The notes: a model not told the origin generated them from the sequence alone. A stretch of 64,000 bases of DNA from Rhizobium sp. Q54 (GCA_945861265.1 CAMAUC010000008.1:1-64000), one strand, 5' to 3'. Numbered from the stretch's first letter, positions 1-9,932 are shown. Translations and numbers: made by a program.

Positions 1-159
1 CTGATCGCTGCGCGCGACAAGCGCCCGCCGCTCGGCCGCCTTGCCGTCGAGCGTCATCCGGTCGAGCACGGCGACGACGGCGAACCCGACGGCAACGAGC
101 GCCACGGCCGGCACCGCCAGCCGCAGCATCATGTCCAGCGCGCCATCGAGTTTCGCCAT
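1..159 (-). CDS. N-terminal fragment of a membrane-anchored protein of unknown function (runs off window)
   Basis: Minus-strand ATG at 159; reads MAKLDGALDMMLRLAVPAVALVAVGFAVVAVLDRMTLDGKAAERRALVARSDQ with one hydrophobic helix; truncated by window edge. Confidence 0.4.
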   Translation of the reverse strand, partial: MAKLDGALDMMLRLAVPAVALVAVGFAVVAVLDRMTLDGKAAERRALVARSDQ

Positions 160-178
160 CACAACCTTTTACCGACTT

Positions 179-1168
179 TTATTGCACCTTCGCGCCGGAG
201 ACTTTCACCACCTCGGCCCATTTGTCGATGTCCTTGCGCAGATAGGCATCGAATTCCGGCGGCGTCATGACCAGCGGAATGGCGCCCTGCTTGAGCCAGG
301 CTTCCTTCACCTCGGGCAGATTGATGACCTTGTTGATGGCGCCGTTGAGATAGGCAATCACGTCCTTAGGCGTATCCTTCGGCGCCATGATGCCGAGCCA
401 GATGGTCGCCTCGTAACCGGGCACGGTTTCCGCCACCGTCGGCAGATCCGGCGTCAGCGGGCTGCGCTTGAGGCCGGTGGTGGCGAGCGCCTGGACTTTG
501 CCGGCTTTGGCCAGTTCCGACATCGTCGTCACCGCGTCGAACATCATCTGCACGGTACCGGCGAGCACGCTGTTGCGCGCGTCGCCCGAGGCCTTGTGCG
601 GGATGTGGACGATGTCGGTCTTGCTCATGGCTTTGAACAGTTCGCCGGCCATGTGATACGGCGTGCCGGGACCCGACGAGGCATAGTTCAGCTTGCCCGG
701 GTCCTTCTTGGCCAGCGCGATGAATTCGGCGACATTCTTGGCCGGCACCGACGGGTGCACGACCATCAAGAGGTCGGAGTAGTTGATCGGCGCCACCGGC
801 ACGAAGTCCCGCATCAGCTCATAGGGCTTGTTGGACAGAAGTGACTCGTTGGTGGTGTGCGTATTCGACATTACCAGCAGCGTGTAGCCATCCGCCGTCG
901 ATTTCGCGACCGCGTCGGTGCCGATCAACGCGCCGGCGCCGGGACGGTTTTCGATGACGAAAGCCTGCTTGGTCTCGTCGGTGAGATATTTCGCCAAAAC
1001 GCGCGCATAGACGTCGGCGGGACCGCCGGCGCCGAACGGCACGATCAGTCGGACGGTGCGGTTCGGATAACCTTGCGCCTGCGCCGGCGCGCTCGGCGCG
1101 GCAAAGGTGATCGCCGCGGCCAGCATGACCGGCACGGCCCGAATGAGTTTACGAAAATCGATGTGCAT
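179..1168 (-). CDS. Bug-family tripartite tricarboxylate transporter substrate-binding protein
   Basis: Signal peptide then YPNRTVRLIVPFGAGGPADVYAR, typical of Bug/TctC receptors; FVIENRPGAGALIGTDAVAKS. Confidence 0.9.
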   Translation of the reverse strand: MHIDFRKLIRAVPVMLAAAITFAAPSAPAQAQGYPNRTVRLIVPFGAGGPADVYARVLAKYLTDETKQAFVIENRPGAGALIGTDAVAKSTADGYTLLVMSNTHTTNESLLSNKPYELMRDFVPVAPINYSDLLMVVHPSVPAKNVAEFIALAKKDPGKLNYASSGPGTPYHMAGELFKAMSKTDIVHIPHKASGDARNSVLAGTVQMMFDAVTTMSELAKAGKVQALATTGLKRSPLTPDLPTVAETVPGYEATIWLGIMAPKDTPKDVIAYLNGAINKVINLPEVKEAWLKQGAIPLVMTPPEFDAYLRKDIDKWAEVVKVSGAKVQ

Positions 1169-1233
1169 GAATCCTCCCATTGTGTCGTTTTGCTCTGTGT
1201 TGTTAATGCTTCGCCGGCCGCTTTATTCCGGCT

Positions 1234-1569
1234 TTACGAGCCGCCAGCCGAGTGAAAACTCGGCGCCAGATCGCTGGCCGCGGCAAAGGCGCCCTTGGCC
1301 TCGACCGAACTCATCGCCACCGTGGTGCGCAGATCGGTGACGCCGCCGCCGGAGCCCGCCGCCAGCAGCACCGCCGCCATTTGCGTGTTGTCCGGCACTT
1401 CGGCGATCGACAGGAAATCATAATCGCCGAAGGTGACATAGTAGCCGATCAGCCGGCCGCCGACCTTGCCGAGAAGACGCGAGACTTCGTGGGCGCGGTC
1501 CTCGGGCTTGACCAGCATGCCGAGAATGGCGTCGCGGGTATAGCGGCCTTGCGTGATATAAATCGGCAT
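1234..1569 (-). CDS. GYD domain-containing protein
   Basis: MPIYITQGRYTRDAILGMLVKPEDRAHEVSRLLGKVGGRLIGYYVTFGDYDFLSIAEVPD matches the GYD family pattern. Confidence 0.8.
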   Translation of the reverse strand: MPIYITQGRYTRDAILGMLVKPEDRAHEVSRLLGKVGGRLIGYYVTFGDYDFLSIAEVPDNTQMAAVLLAAGSGGGVTDLRTTVAMSSVEAKGAFAAASDLAPSFHSAGGS

Positions 1570-1733
1570 GCGCTCCTTCCTCGCGTCGGAAACGGTCCGG
1601 GCTGCCCGGCACTTATAATTTAAAGCGGGACGGAAATCAGGACGCTTTTGCGAATGCGCACGATCTTTGACTGAAAATTATTCGCACACGCACGGAACAC
1701 ATCCGCGCGCGTGCTGTCCGGAGCGCACGCCGT

Positions 1734-2495
1734 TTAGACGCGGTCGAGCTGGCTTTCCTTGGCGACACGCTCGAAGGCCTCGCCGGAACTCTTGATGCGG
1801 TACTGATAGTCGTCGCTTTCCGACGGCAGCAGCTTGATCACCGTATAGGTGCCGGAGGCGGAAGCGCGGCCGAAATTCGGCGAGGTGAAATAGACCGTCT
1901 CGCCGACCTGATATTTGTGCCGCACGACCGGCAGTTCCGGCGCGATGGGCTGCACCGGCGGGCTGTAGGTGCGCATCATTTTCGGCGCCGGCGCTTCCTT
2001 GGCCATGGTCTGAACGGGCGTCTTCGCCGACGCCATCCGCGCGGCAATTTGCGCGGCGATTTTCGAGACGGTGCTGGACACCGGCTTGGACGCAGCCGGC
2101 TTGGAGGCCGGATTGGGCGCCGTGGCGACCGCGACCTTGGCGGCGGTCTTCGCGGCCGGCTTCGACATCAATTTGGCGTCAGGCGAGGACATGGCCCTAG
2201 ATGTGGCCCTGGATGTGGCCTTGCTCGGGGACTTCGCGGACTTGGCGGCCGCCGGCTTGGTCGAAGATTTCGTCACCGCGGCTTTGCCACTGGCGTTGCG
2301 CGCCACGAACGCAGCCGTCGACGGCCGCGCGCCCCGCGTGGTGGCGGCGGCGACACGGCGCGCGGATTTCGACGCCGGCTTTTTGGCCTGCGTGCGAGCG
2401 CTCTTGTGTGCGCTGGCGCCCTTGGTGGCTTTTTTGGCGCTCCGCCGGGATGCCTTGGCGGCCCGCCGGGCGGTCTTGGTCGAATGTGTACCCAT
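1734..2495 (-). CDS. Histone H1-like Lys/Ala/Ser/Pro-rich protein with a conserved-looking C-terminal domain
   Basis: About 180 aa of low-complexity K/A/S/T/P repeats (AKKPASKSARR, SKPAAKTAAKVA) followed by a globular segment HKYQVGETVYFTSPNFGRASASGTYTVIKLLPSESDDYQYRIKSSGEAFERVAKESQLDRV. Confidence 0.7.
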   Translation of the reverse strand: MGTHSTKTARRAAKASRRSAKKATKGASAHKSARTQAKKPASKSARRVAAATTRGARPSTAAFVARNASGKAAVTKSSTKPAAAKSAKSPSKATSRATSRAMSSPDAKLMSKPAAKTAAKVAVATAPNPASKPAASKPVSSTVSKIAAQIAARMASAKTPVQTMAKEAPAPKMMRTYSPPVQPIAPELPVVRHKYQVGETVYFTSPNFGRASASGTYTVIKLLPSESDDYQYRIKSSGEAFERVAKESQLDRV

Positions 2496-2557
2496 GACTG
2501 TAATATAGCAGTTAATTTCAAAAAGGCGCGAACTTTTTTCCGCAAATAAGTTAATCT

Positions 2558-2573
2558 TATCAACCGGTTGATA
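2558..2573. promoter_or_regulatory. Perfect 16-bp palindrome TATCAACCGGTTGATA, candidate operator
   Basis: Read directly; lies 63 bp upstream of the H1-like gene start in an AT-richer intergenic stretch. Confidence 0.5.
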
Positions 2574-2716
2574 TAGTAGATTTGGTTAATGCCAAGGCCG
2601 CCTGCCCGCGCTCCCAAGGCCACCGGCAAATCACCGGACGATGCCTAAACAGGCCCTTTCGGGTCCACATGCGACCAAAGAACCGCCTCTCCGGTCCGGA
2701 GGAAGCCGTCGCGGGC

Positions 2717-2741
2717 GGAACTCTTGCCCGGCCGGCGCGTT
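2717..2741 (+). promoter_or_regulatory. EcfG-type promoter GGAAC-N16-CGTT
   Basis: GGAAC at 2717-2721 and CGTT at 2738-2741, 30 nt before the ATG at 2772. Confidence 0.65.
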
Positions 2742-2771
2742 TTTGCAGCGGGATCACGGGAGATTAGACAC

Positions 2772-2972
2772 ATGCGACTTCTGCTTGGCATTATTCTTGG
2801 CGCGCTTTTGACGATCGGCGGCGCCTATCTCGTCGATCAGCACAACACCACTGTTGCGGCGGAAACACCGGCCGCCGTGCAGCGGCCGATGGTCAACTGG
2901 GACGTCGTCGGCGTGAAATGGCAGCACCTGACTGAGCGCGCGCGCTCGGAATGGACGCGCGTCGCGGGCTGA
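2772..2972 (+). CDS. Small (66 aa) membrane-anchored hypothetical protein
   Basis: MRLLLGIILGALLTIGGAYLVDQHNTT...: single N-terminal helix; preceded by an EcfG-like promoter; the ORF-track start at 2724 lies upstream of that -10. Confidence 0.6.
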   Translation: MRLLLGIILGALLTIGGAYLVDQHNTTVAAETPAAVQRPMVNWDVVGVKWQHLTERARSEWTRVAG

Positions 2973-2996
2973 TCGCATTGAAACAAACTAATTCTC

Positions 2997-3039
2997 CGCG
3001 GCCGCGCGTGTGAACGGTCGCGGCCGTCGGGGCTTTTTA
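2997..3039 (+). terminator. Probable rho-independent terminator
   Basis: CGCGGCCGCG...TCGCGGCCG inverted repeat followed by GGGGCTTTTTA. Confidence 0.5.
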
Positions 3040-3058
3040 TTGCGCCGACGTCGCTATG

Positions 3059-3808
3059 CTACGGCGCCACGGCGGCATCCGTGAAGCTGGCGGCGTCGAG
3101 CGCTCGGCGCACCAGGCCGGACGCTTTGGCCTCCTCCAGAAGCAGGCTGGCCAAACGTAGCGCGCCGGGGCGGCCCTTCGGCACCGCGACCGATATGCCG
3201 GTCTGCTGAAAATGTCCCGGCAGCACCCGCGCGCCCGGCACCTGCGGCAACATGCCGACGAAGGAATCATGCGACAGCGCAAAAGCATCGCCCTCGCCTT
3301 TCTGCGCCTTCGCCGTCATCAGATCGACACCGGCAACTTCCTCGACCGAGGCCAAAGGCGCGGTGCGCGCCGCGCTGCGCGCGGTCGTGGTGTTGGCGAT
3401 GGCGACGATGCGTATGCCGGCGCGGTTGACTTCGTCGATCGACTGGATAATTGAGCCGGCCGGCACCAGATAGGTCGAGGCGATGAAGTAATAGGCCGGG
3501 CCGAAATCGACCTTGCCCTCGCGCGTCGCGTCGCGCGGCATGACAGCGAGATCGCAAGCGCCGGACGCCACCGCGTCGGTCACCTGCCCCGAATTCGAAT
3601 AGAGCTGCACATCGAGCGGCACATTGAGCCGGTCGGCAAAGGCACGGAAAAGATCGACGGTGACGCCACGCGGCGCGCCTTTATCGTCGGTCACGGCGAA
3701 AAACGCCGACGCCGCCGGGGCCAGCACGACGCCGCAACGTAGCTTGCCCGTGGGCGCGAGGTCTTTGAGGTCGGCGGGATCGATCGGCTGTGTCATGGGC
3801 GCGCGCAT
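3059..3808 (-). CDS. ABC transporter-type periplasmic substrate-binding protein (SBP family 3-like)
   Basis: LRCGVVLAPAASAFFAVTDDKGAPRGVTVDLFRAFADRLNV... CDLAVMPRDATREGKVDFGPAYYFIASTYLVPAGS pattern. Confidence 0.8.
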   Translation of the reverse strand: MRAPMTQPIDPADLKDLAPTGKLRCGVVLAPAASAFFAVTDDKGAPRGVTVDLFRAFADRLNVPLDVQLYSNSGQVTDAVASGACDLAVMPRDATREGKVDFGPAYYFIASTYLVPAGSIIQSIDEVNRAGIRIVAIANTTTARSAARTAPLASVEEVAGVDLMTAKAQKGEGDAFALSHDSFVGMLPQVPGARVLPGHFQQTGISVAVPKGRPGALRLASLLLEEAKASGLVRRALDAASFTDAAVAP

Positions 3809-3843
3809 AGCACGGACCCATCTCGGGCGCCAACTACCCGCCG

Positions 3844-4350
3844 CTATTTCTTCCGCGGCGCGTAGTCCTGATTGGTGAAGGCCGGCGTCGTCGGCCGCTT
3901 GATGACGATGAAACCGTTCTCGGTGCCGACATGGCAGGCATTGCAGGCCTTGTTGAGCGCGTCGTAACCGGCGGCGAATTTCTTGAAATCCTTCGCTGCG
4001 ATGGCCTTTTCCAGATCGACGATTTCCTTGGTGATGACGGCGTCGAGCATCTGCGCCAGCGGCAGGTTCTTGAACACCGGCACATGGTCCTGCACGTCAC
4101 CCATGACTTCCTTGATCTCGCCAAGTTCGTAATCGGCGAGCGGCCAGTTTCCAGCCTGGGCGGCGAACCACAATTTGTTGTGCTCGGTGAGAATGACATT
4201 CATGAACTGCTCGAGGCCGGGGATGTAAACTTTCGGCACGGCAGCGGCGGGCGCGGCGGCCGGCGCCGGCACGGACGGCGTCTGCGCGAGGCCGACAAGC
4301 GGCACCAGCATCGCGGCGACAATGGCGGCGGCGATTGTGCGGAAATTCAT
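3844..4350 (-). CDS. Secreted protein with single CxxCH haem-binding motif (cytochrome c-like)
   Basis: Signal peptide; C-terminal NKACNACHVGTENGF contains CNACH. Confidence 0.7.
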   Translation of the reverse strand: MNFRTIAAAIVAAMLVPLVGLAQTPSVPAPAAAPAAAVPKVYIPGLEQFMNVILTEHNKLWFAAQAGNWPLADYELGEIKEVMGDVQDHVPVFKNLPLAQMLDAVITKEIVDLEKAIAAKDFKKFAAGYDALNKACNACHVGTENGFIVIKRPTTPAFTNQDYAPRKK

Positions 4351-4502
4351 CGGAGGACCTCGCTGATAAAGCGCGCCCGAAGTTTCGGAAAGCGCGCATG
4401 CAAATGAGTGTCACCGCGCGCGCGTTAAAGCAAGACGCCGAGCAAACATTGGAATTGGTCTAATTCGAAGCAGGATGGCGTCTGCGGCGATAGACGCGCG
4501 AT

Positions 4503-5195
4503 CTAGAACTTCTCGACCCAGGGCCGCAGCTCGATTTCCTGCGACCACGCATTACGCGGTTGTTGCAGCACCTGCAGGTACGATTGCGCAATCGCGTCCG
4601 GATCGAGCAGCGCGTCGGGTTTGTCGGCCTCGGCCGGGCGGCGCGCGCTGCGGATGCCGCCGTCAATAACAAAATGCGCGACGTGGATGCCTTGCGGGGC
4701 CAGTTCGCGCGCCAGACTTTGCGCGAGGCCGCGCAGCGCGAACTTGCCCATGGCGAAGGCCGCCGACTGCGCATAGCCCTTGACGCTGGCCGAGGCGCCG
4801 GTGAACAGCAGCGCGCCTTCCTTGCGCGGCAACATGCGTTTCACCGCCGCCTGCGCGACCAGAAAGCCGCCGAAGGCGGAGATCGCAATCGTCTTCTCGA
4901 CTTCGGCAGGATCGAGGTCGATCAAAGGACCGCGCACGCGGTAACTAGGATTATAGACGACGACATCGGGCGCGTTGCCTTCGGCATCCAGTTGAGCAAA
5001 CAGAGCCTCGACCTCGTCACGTTTGGCCGCGTCGCAGTTATAGGTGCGCGCAGCCGTGGCAGTGGCGAACTCGGCAAGCTTTTGCGGGGAACGCGCGGCG
5101 AGTGCCACCGTCATGCCAGCCTTGGCGAAGCTATGCGCCAGCGACGCCGACAGTCCGGAGCCGGCGCCGACGATGAGCGCGGATCTATAAGTCAT
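4503..5195 (-). CDS. SDR family oxidoreductase (atypical FxxxK active-site motif)
   Basis: Rossmann start ALIVGAGSGLSASLAHSFAKAG; catalytic region SAAFAMGKFALRGLAQSLARELAPQGIHV. Confidence 0.8.
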   Translation of the reverse strand: MTYRSALIVGAGSGLSASLAHSFAKAGMTVALAARSPQKLAEFATATAARTYNCDAAKRDEVEALFAQLDAEGNAPDVVVYNPSYRVRGPLIDLDPAEVEKTIAISAFGGFLVAQAAVKRMLPRKEGALLFTGASASVKGYAQSAAFAMGKFALRGLAQSLARELAPQGIHVAHFVIDGGIRSARRPAEADKPDALLDPDAIAQSYLQVLQQPRNAWSQEIELRPWVEKF

Positions 5196-5258
5196 GATGT
5201 CCGGTCCGGTGTTGCGCGCGCCAAAGTGTGGCGCTTATGACTTGTTCTCTTAGCTGAA

Positions 5259-5714
5259 CTATTTTTTGTTCTCTCTTTTGCAAACCCCGACCCAGACGGA
5301 AGTCACCTGCTTGTTGGCGGTGGTCTTCTTGCCGGCGAGAATGACGGTCGATGTCAGCACGCCAGTATAGTGCTTGGCGTCGATGAATGTATAGGTCGCC
5401 TGCATGTCCATCGCCATCTGCTGCGGATCGCCGCATTGCATGATGAAGGTGACGACGTTGCCGCTTTGCTTGATGTCCAGTTTGCCACACTCGCCGGCCT
5501 GATCCTTCATCGCCGTGAGAATCTTGACCGGGTCCCTGGCCTCTTCCGGGGTCATGCAATCGACAGTGACTTGCGGCGGCACCGGCTTGCCGTTTTCCTC
5601 GCCGGTTTCGGTATCCTGCCAGGCACCGGGGGTGAGCTCGATGGCGGCGCGAGCAGGCTGGGCGGCGAGCAAGGCGCCGGAAATAAAGGCGATAGCGATC
5701 AAACGAATGCGCAT
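5259..5714 (-). CDS. DUF3617-like periplasmic protein
   Basis: Signal peptide; ELTPGAWQDTETGEENGKPVPPQVTVDCMTPEEARDP resembles DUF3617 proteins. Confidence 0.7.
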   Translation of the reverse strand: MRIRLIAIAFISGALLAAQPARAAIELTPGAWQDTETGEENGKPVPPQVTVDCMTPEEARDPVKILTAMKDQAGECGKLDIKQSGNVVTFIMQCGDPQQMAMDMQATYTFIDAKHYTGVLTSTVILAGKKTTANKQVTSVWVGVCKRENKK

Positions 5715-5809
5715 GGGCGCGGCAAGCCTTTCACGATTCCGCCGCGCGGCGAATCGCGGCAGACATTATCCCGGTACCGCTGTCCTTAGCGTCCGGCCGG
5801 CGGGCGGAC

Positions 5810-5825
5810 TGTGATAAATGTCACA
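5810..5825. promoter_or_regulatory. CRP-type palindrome TGTGA-N6-TCACA
   Basis: TGTGATAAATGTCACA read directly, 96 bp upstream of the DUF3617-like gene start. Confidence 0.45.
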
Positions 5826-5913
5826 ATTCGGCTGCAACTAAGGTCGCAGGCATGAGTCGGCCGCGCCGAACCCGGAGCCCCATCATCGCGCATTTCCGGC
5901 GTGGCGGGCGCGG

Positions 5914-6132
5914 CTAAATCGCCGCATCCGAGCGGACGACCGCGACGATCTCGAACTGATCCTTCTCGTCGTCGCTTTTGCAGAAGGCGTTGAGCGCGTC
6001 GCGCGCCTTGGCAATCGCCTCCTCCGGCGTCCAGCAGCCGACGACCTGCATGCTGTCATCCTCGCCATCTTCGAGATAGACGAAGAAGACTTCCCACGAG
6101 TGGCCGGACGGTTTTTTGAGGGCGGAGGGCAT
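5914..6132 (-). CDS. Small hypothetical protein (72 aa)
   Basis: MPSALKKPSGHSWEVFFVYLEDGEDDSMQVVGCWTPEEAIAKARDALNAFCKSDDEKDQFEIVAVVRSDAAI; coherent globular composition. Confidence 0.6.
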   Translation of the reverse strand: MPSALKKPSGHSWEVFFVYLEDGEDDSMQVVGCWTPEEAIAKARDALNAFCKSDDEKDQFEIVAVVRSDAAI

Positions 6133-6172
6133 GAGTCAATATCGCAGTCTGTAGGGCGCGGTGGCTGACTTG

Positions 6173-6257
6173 TCCGCCGGAGCTCGCAGAGCGAAGGCGG
6201 AAGGCGTAACGCGCCGCGCGGACGCAGGCAACGGCGGATTGCGCTTCGCTCATCCGC
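6173..6257. repeat. REP-like palindromic intergenic element (two hairpins)
   Basis: TCCGCCGGAGCTCGCAGAGCGAAGGCGGA (6173-6201) and GCGGATTGCGCTTCGCTCATCCGC (6234-6257); the first is related to a hairpin at 48383-48410. Confidence 0.6.
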
Positions 6258-6268
6258 GCTACGGGCTA

Positions 6269-6775
6269 TTATTTGCGGCCAACTACCACATAAATGTGCC
6301 CACCCAGAAACGTACCACCAATTCGATTTGATGGGATATCAATGTCTCTTTGGACAACGCCAATAGCATCAAGCGCCCTACGAATTCTATCGGCCGCTTC
6401 AGACATGCTGGGGTCAATGGTTTTAACTACAATAAAACCGGGATTCTCCATCAACAGGTTTCCTGCCACATTCCCCAAATTCCATCCAGCGAAGCGAAAG
6501 GCATCGGCAATTTGACTCGCGAAGTCGTTTCCTTCGCCGTCCATCAATCGGTGATTGACGATAATCACAGCAGACGGCGGCGCACCCAGCACTTCGATAA
6601 ATTTTGCTCTCTGCGCAGGCGTAAGAACACGGCCCTTCAGGCGAGCGATTTCGGCAGCACTTTCCGCACTCGCAATATTTCGAAAGTAGAGCGCACTGCC
6701 CTGGGCCATCACACCGAATGCGCCAAGAATGATGGCGGCCCACTGAAATATTGTTGCGAGATTTCCACTAGACAT
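6269..6775 (-). CDS. Hypothetical membrane-anchored protein
   Basis: N-terminal helix FQWAAIILGAFGVMAQGSALYF; codon composition visibly AT-richer than neighbours. Confidence 0.6.
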   Translation of the reverse strand: MSSGNLATIFQWAAIILGAFGVMAQGSALYFRNIASAESAAEIARLKGRVLTPAQRAKFIEVLGAPPSAVIIVNHRLMDGEGNDFASQIADAFRFAGWNLGNVAGNLLMENPGFIVVKTIDPSMSEAADRIRRALDAIGVVQRDIDIPSNRIGGTFLGGHIYVVVGRK

Positions 6776-6867
6776 TCAATGTACCATCCTGACCAACGAG
6801 GGAGGACTTAAAGAATACGCGCTCGCAGACTGTTGTTATAACCTCAGTCGTCGGATTATCGCCTCCC

Positions 6868-8475
<1,608 letters not shown>

Positions 8476-8601
8476 GCTTTTAGCCTCCCGCCGATTCCTC
8501 TTGGCAACCACTATGGCGCGGCGGCGGGGGGAAGGAAACGGCGGCCGGACTAGGCTAACCTCCGGCAATGCCCCTTCCGGCGGCTATCAAGGAGCCCTTG
8601 A

Positions 8602-8949
8602 ATGATCACCCGTTTCCCCGGCCTGACCCCGACCCGCAGCCGCGCCGTCGTCCACGATGGGCTCGTGCTGACCGTCGCGGTGACGCCCGATCCGGCACCG
8701 GCCGGGCTCTACGAGCAGACCGTCAATGCGCTCAGGCGCATCGACGAGAGTCTCAAGATAGCCGGTTCGGACAAAAGCCATATCCTGTCGGCCATCGTTT
8801 ACATCGCCGGCATCAAGCAGAAAGCGGAAATGAACAGAGCCTGGGATGAATGGGTGGACCGCGCCAATCCGCCGATGCGCGCCTGCCTCGGCGTCGATCT
8901 GGAACATCCGCATCTGGTCGAGATTGTCATTACCGCAGCGGCGCGCTGA
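8602..8949 (+). CDS. RidA family protein
   Basis: YEQTVNALRRIDESLKIAGSDKSHILSAIVYIAGIKQKAEMNRAWDEWVDRANPPMRACLGVDLEHPHLVEIVITAAAR matches the YjgF/RidA pattern. Confidence 0.85.
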   Translation: MITRFPGLTPTRSRAVVHDGLVLTVAVTPDPAPAGLYEQTVNALRRIDESLKIAGSDKSHILSAIVYIAGIKQKAEMNRAWDEWVDRANPPMRACLGVDLEHPHLVEIVITAAAR

Positions 8950-9025
8950 CGCTGCCGTGACGAAATCGTCGCGACGATTTGGTCGCGCGCGCGACCAATG
9001 GAACTGAGGCACGCCGCCTTTATTC

Positions 9026-9050
9026 GGAACAGTAGCGGTGCGACGACGTT
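9026..9050 (+). promoter_or_regulatory. EcfG-type promoter GGAAC-N16-CGTT
   Basis: GGAACAGTAGCGGTGCGACGACGTT, 47 nt before ATG 9098. Confidence 0.7.
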
Positions 9051-9097
9051 CTTTCCACTCACCAGGCATTTGTCGCCGGGGTGCACAGGAGAGTGGA

Positions 9098-9784
9098 ATG
9101 AACAAGTCACGCCTATGGTCGACCGCGGCGATCGCGCTGATGCTCGGCGCCGGTGCAACCTTTGCCCAGGCGCCGTCAAAGGACCAGGCGCCGGCGCAAC
9201 CCGCGCCCGCCGCGCAGCAGAACGCGCCGGCCGAAAAGATCGCGCCGGCCTCGCAATCCGTCGAGCGCAAGGCTTCTGAACAGAAGGCATCGGAACAAAA
9301 AGCTTCCGACGAGAAGCCGGCGGCCGGCGCGCACGCCACGGGCGCCGCCGACGCCAGCGGCAAGGCCGATATCAAGACGCCGGCGAATGCCGGTAAGGCC
9401 GAGATCAAGGGCGCGGCCGAGCCGAACAAGACGGCTGAATCCGGCAAGGACAGCAGCAAGGCTTCCGATAGCAGCAAGGCATCGGAGACCAGCAAGTCTT
9501 CCACCACCGGTCAGGGCGCGGCATCGGGTGCGGCGAAGCTCTCGACCGAGCAGCGGAGCAAAATCACCACCGTGATCCGCCAGCAGAAAGTTCAGCCGGT
9601 GCGTCTCGACGTGTCGATCAGCGTCGGTACCCGCGTGCCGTCGAGCGTGCGTTACTATCCGCTGCCGGTCGAGGTCGTGACAATCTATCCCGAATGGCGC
9701 GGCTACGATTACATCCTGGTCGGCGACCAGATCGTGATCATCGATCCACGCTCGCATGAAATCGTCGCCATCATTGAGGCGTAA
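9098..9784 (+). CDS. DUF1236 domain-containing secreted protein
   Basis: Signal peptide, low-complexity linker, C-terminal QRSKITTVIRQQKVQPVRLDVSISVGTRVPSSVRYYPLPVEVVTIYPEWRGYDYILVGDQIVIIDPRSHEIVAII. Confidence 0.85.
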   Translation: MNKSRLWSTAAIALMLGAGATFAQAPSKDQAPAQPAPAAQQNAPAEKIAPASQSVERKASEQKASEQKASDEKPAAGAHATGAADASGKADIKTPANAGKAEIKGAAEPNKTAESGKDSSKASDSSKASETSKSSTTGQGAASGAAKLSTEQRSKITTVIRQQKVQPVRLDVSISVGTRVPSSVRYYPLPVEVVTIYPEWRGYDYILVGDQIVIIDPRSHEIVAIIEA

Positions 9785-9797
9785 ATCGAGCGACAGC

Positions 9798-9830
9798 GCG
9801 CGGCGTGTTGTTACACACCGCGCCCCTTAA
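9798..9830 (+). terminator. Hairpin terminator-like
   Basis: GCGCGGCGTG-TTGTTA-CACACCGCGC followed by CCCTTAATT. Confidence 0.45.
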
Positions 9831-9853
9831 TTGCCTAACGCCAGCTGGTTCCC

Positions 9854-9878
9854 GGAACCGAACTCGGATCGATGCGTT
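9854..9878 (+). promoter_or_regulatory. EcfG-type promoter GGAAC-N16-CGTT
   Basis: GGAACCGAACTCGGATCGATGCGTT, 54 nt before ATG 9933. Confidence 0.7.
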
Positions 9879-9932
9879 GCTTTCGCAGTGCCCCCTCGCA
9901 CTCAACCCGACAATCCCCAAGGAGACGACACC

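Noticed and set aside
2724-2972. Longer ORF-track start for the mini-protein
   Set aside because: The start at 2724 falls within the GGAAC-N16-CGTT promoter, so ATG 2772 is preferred.
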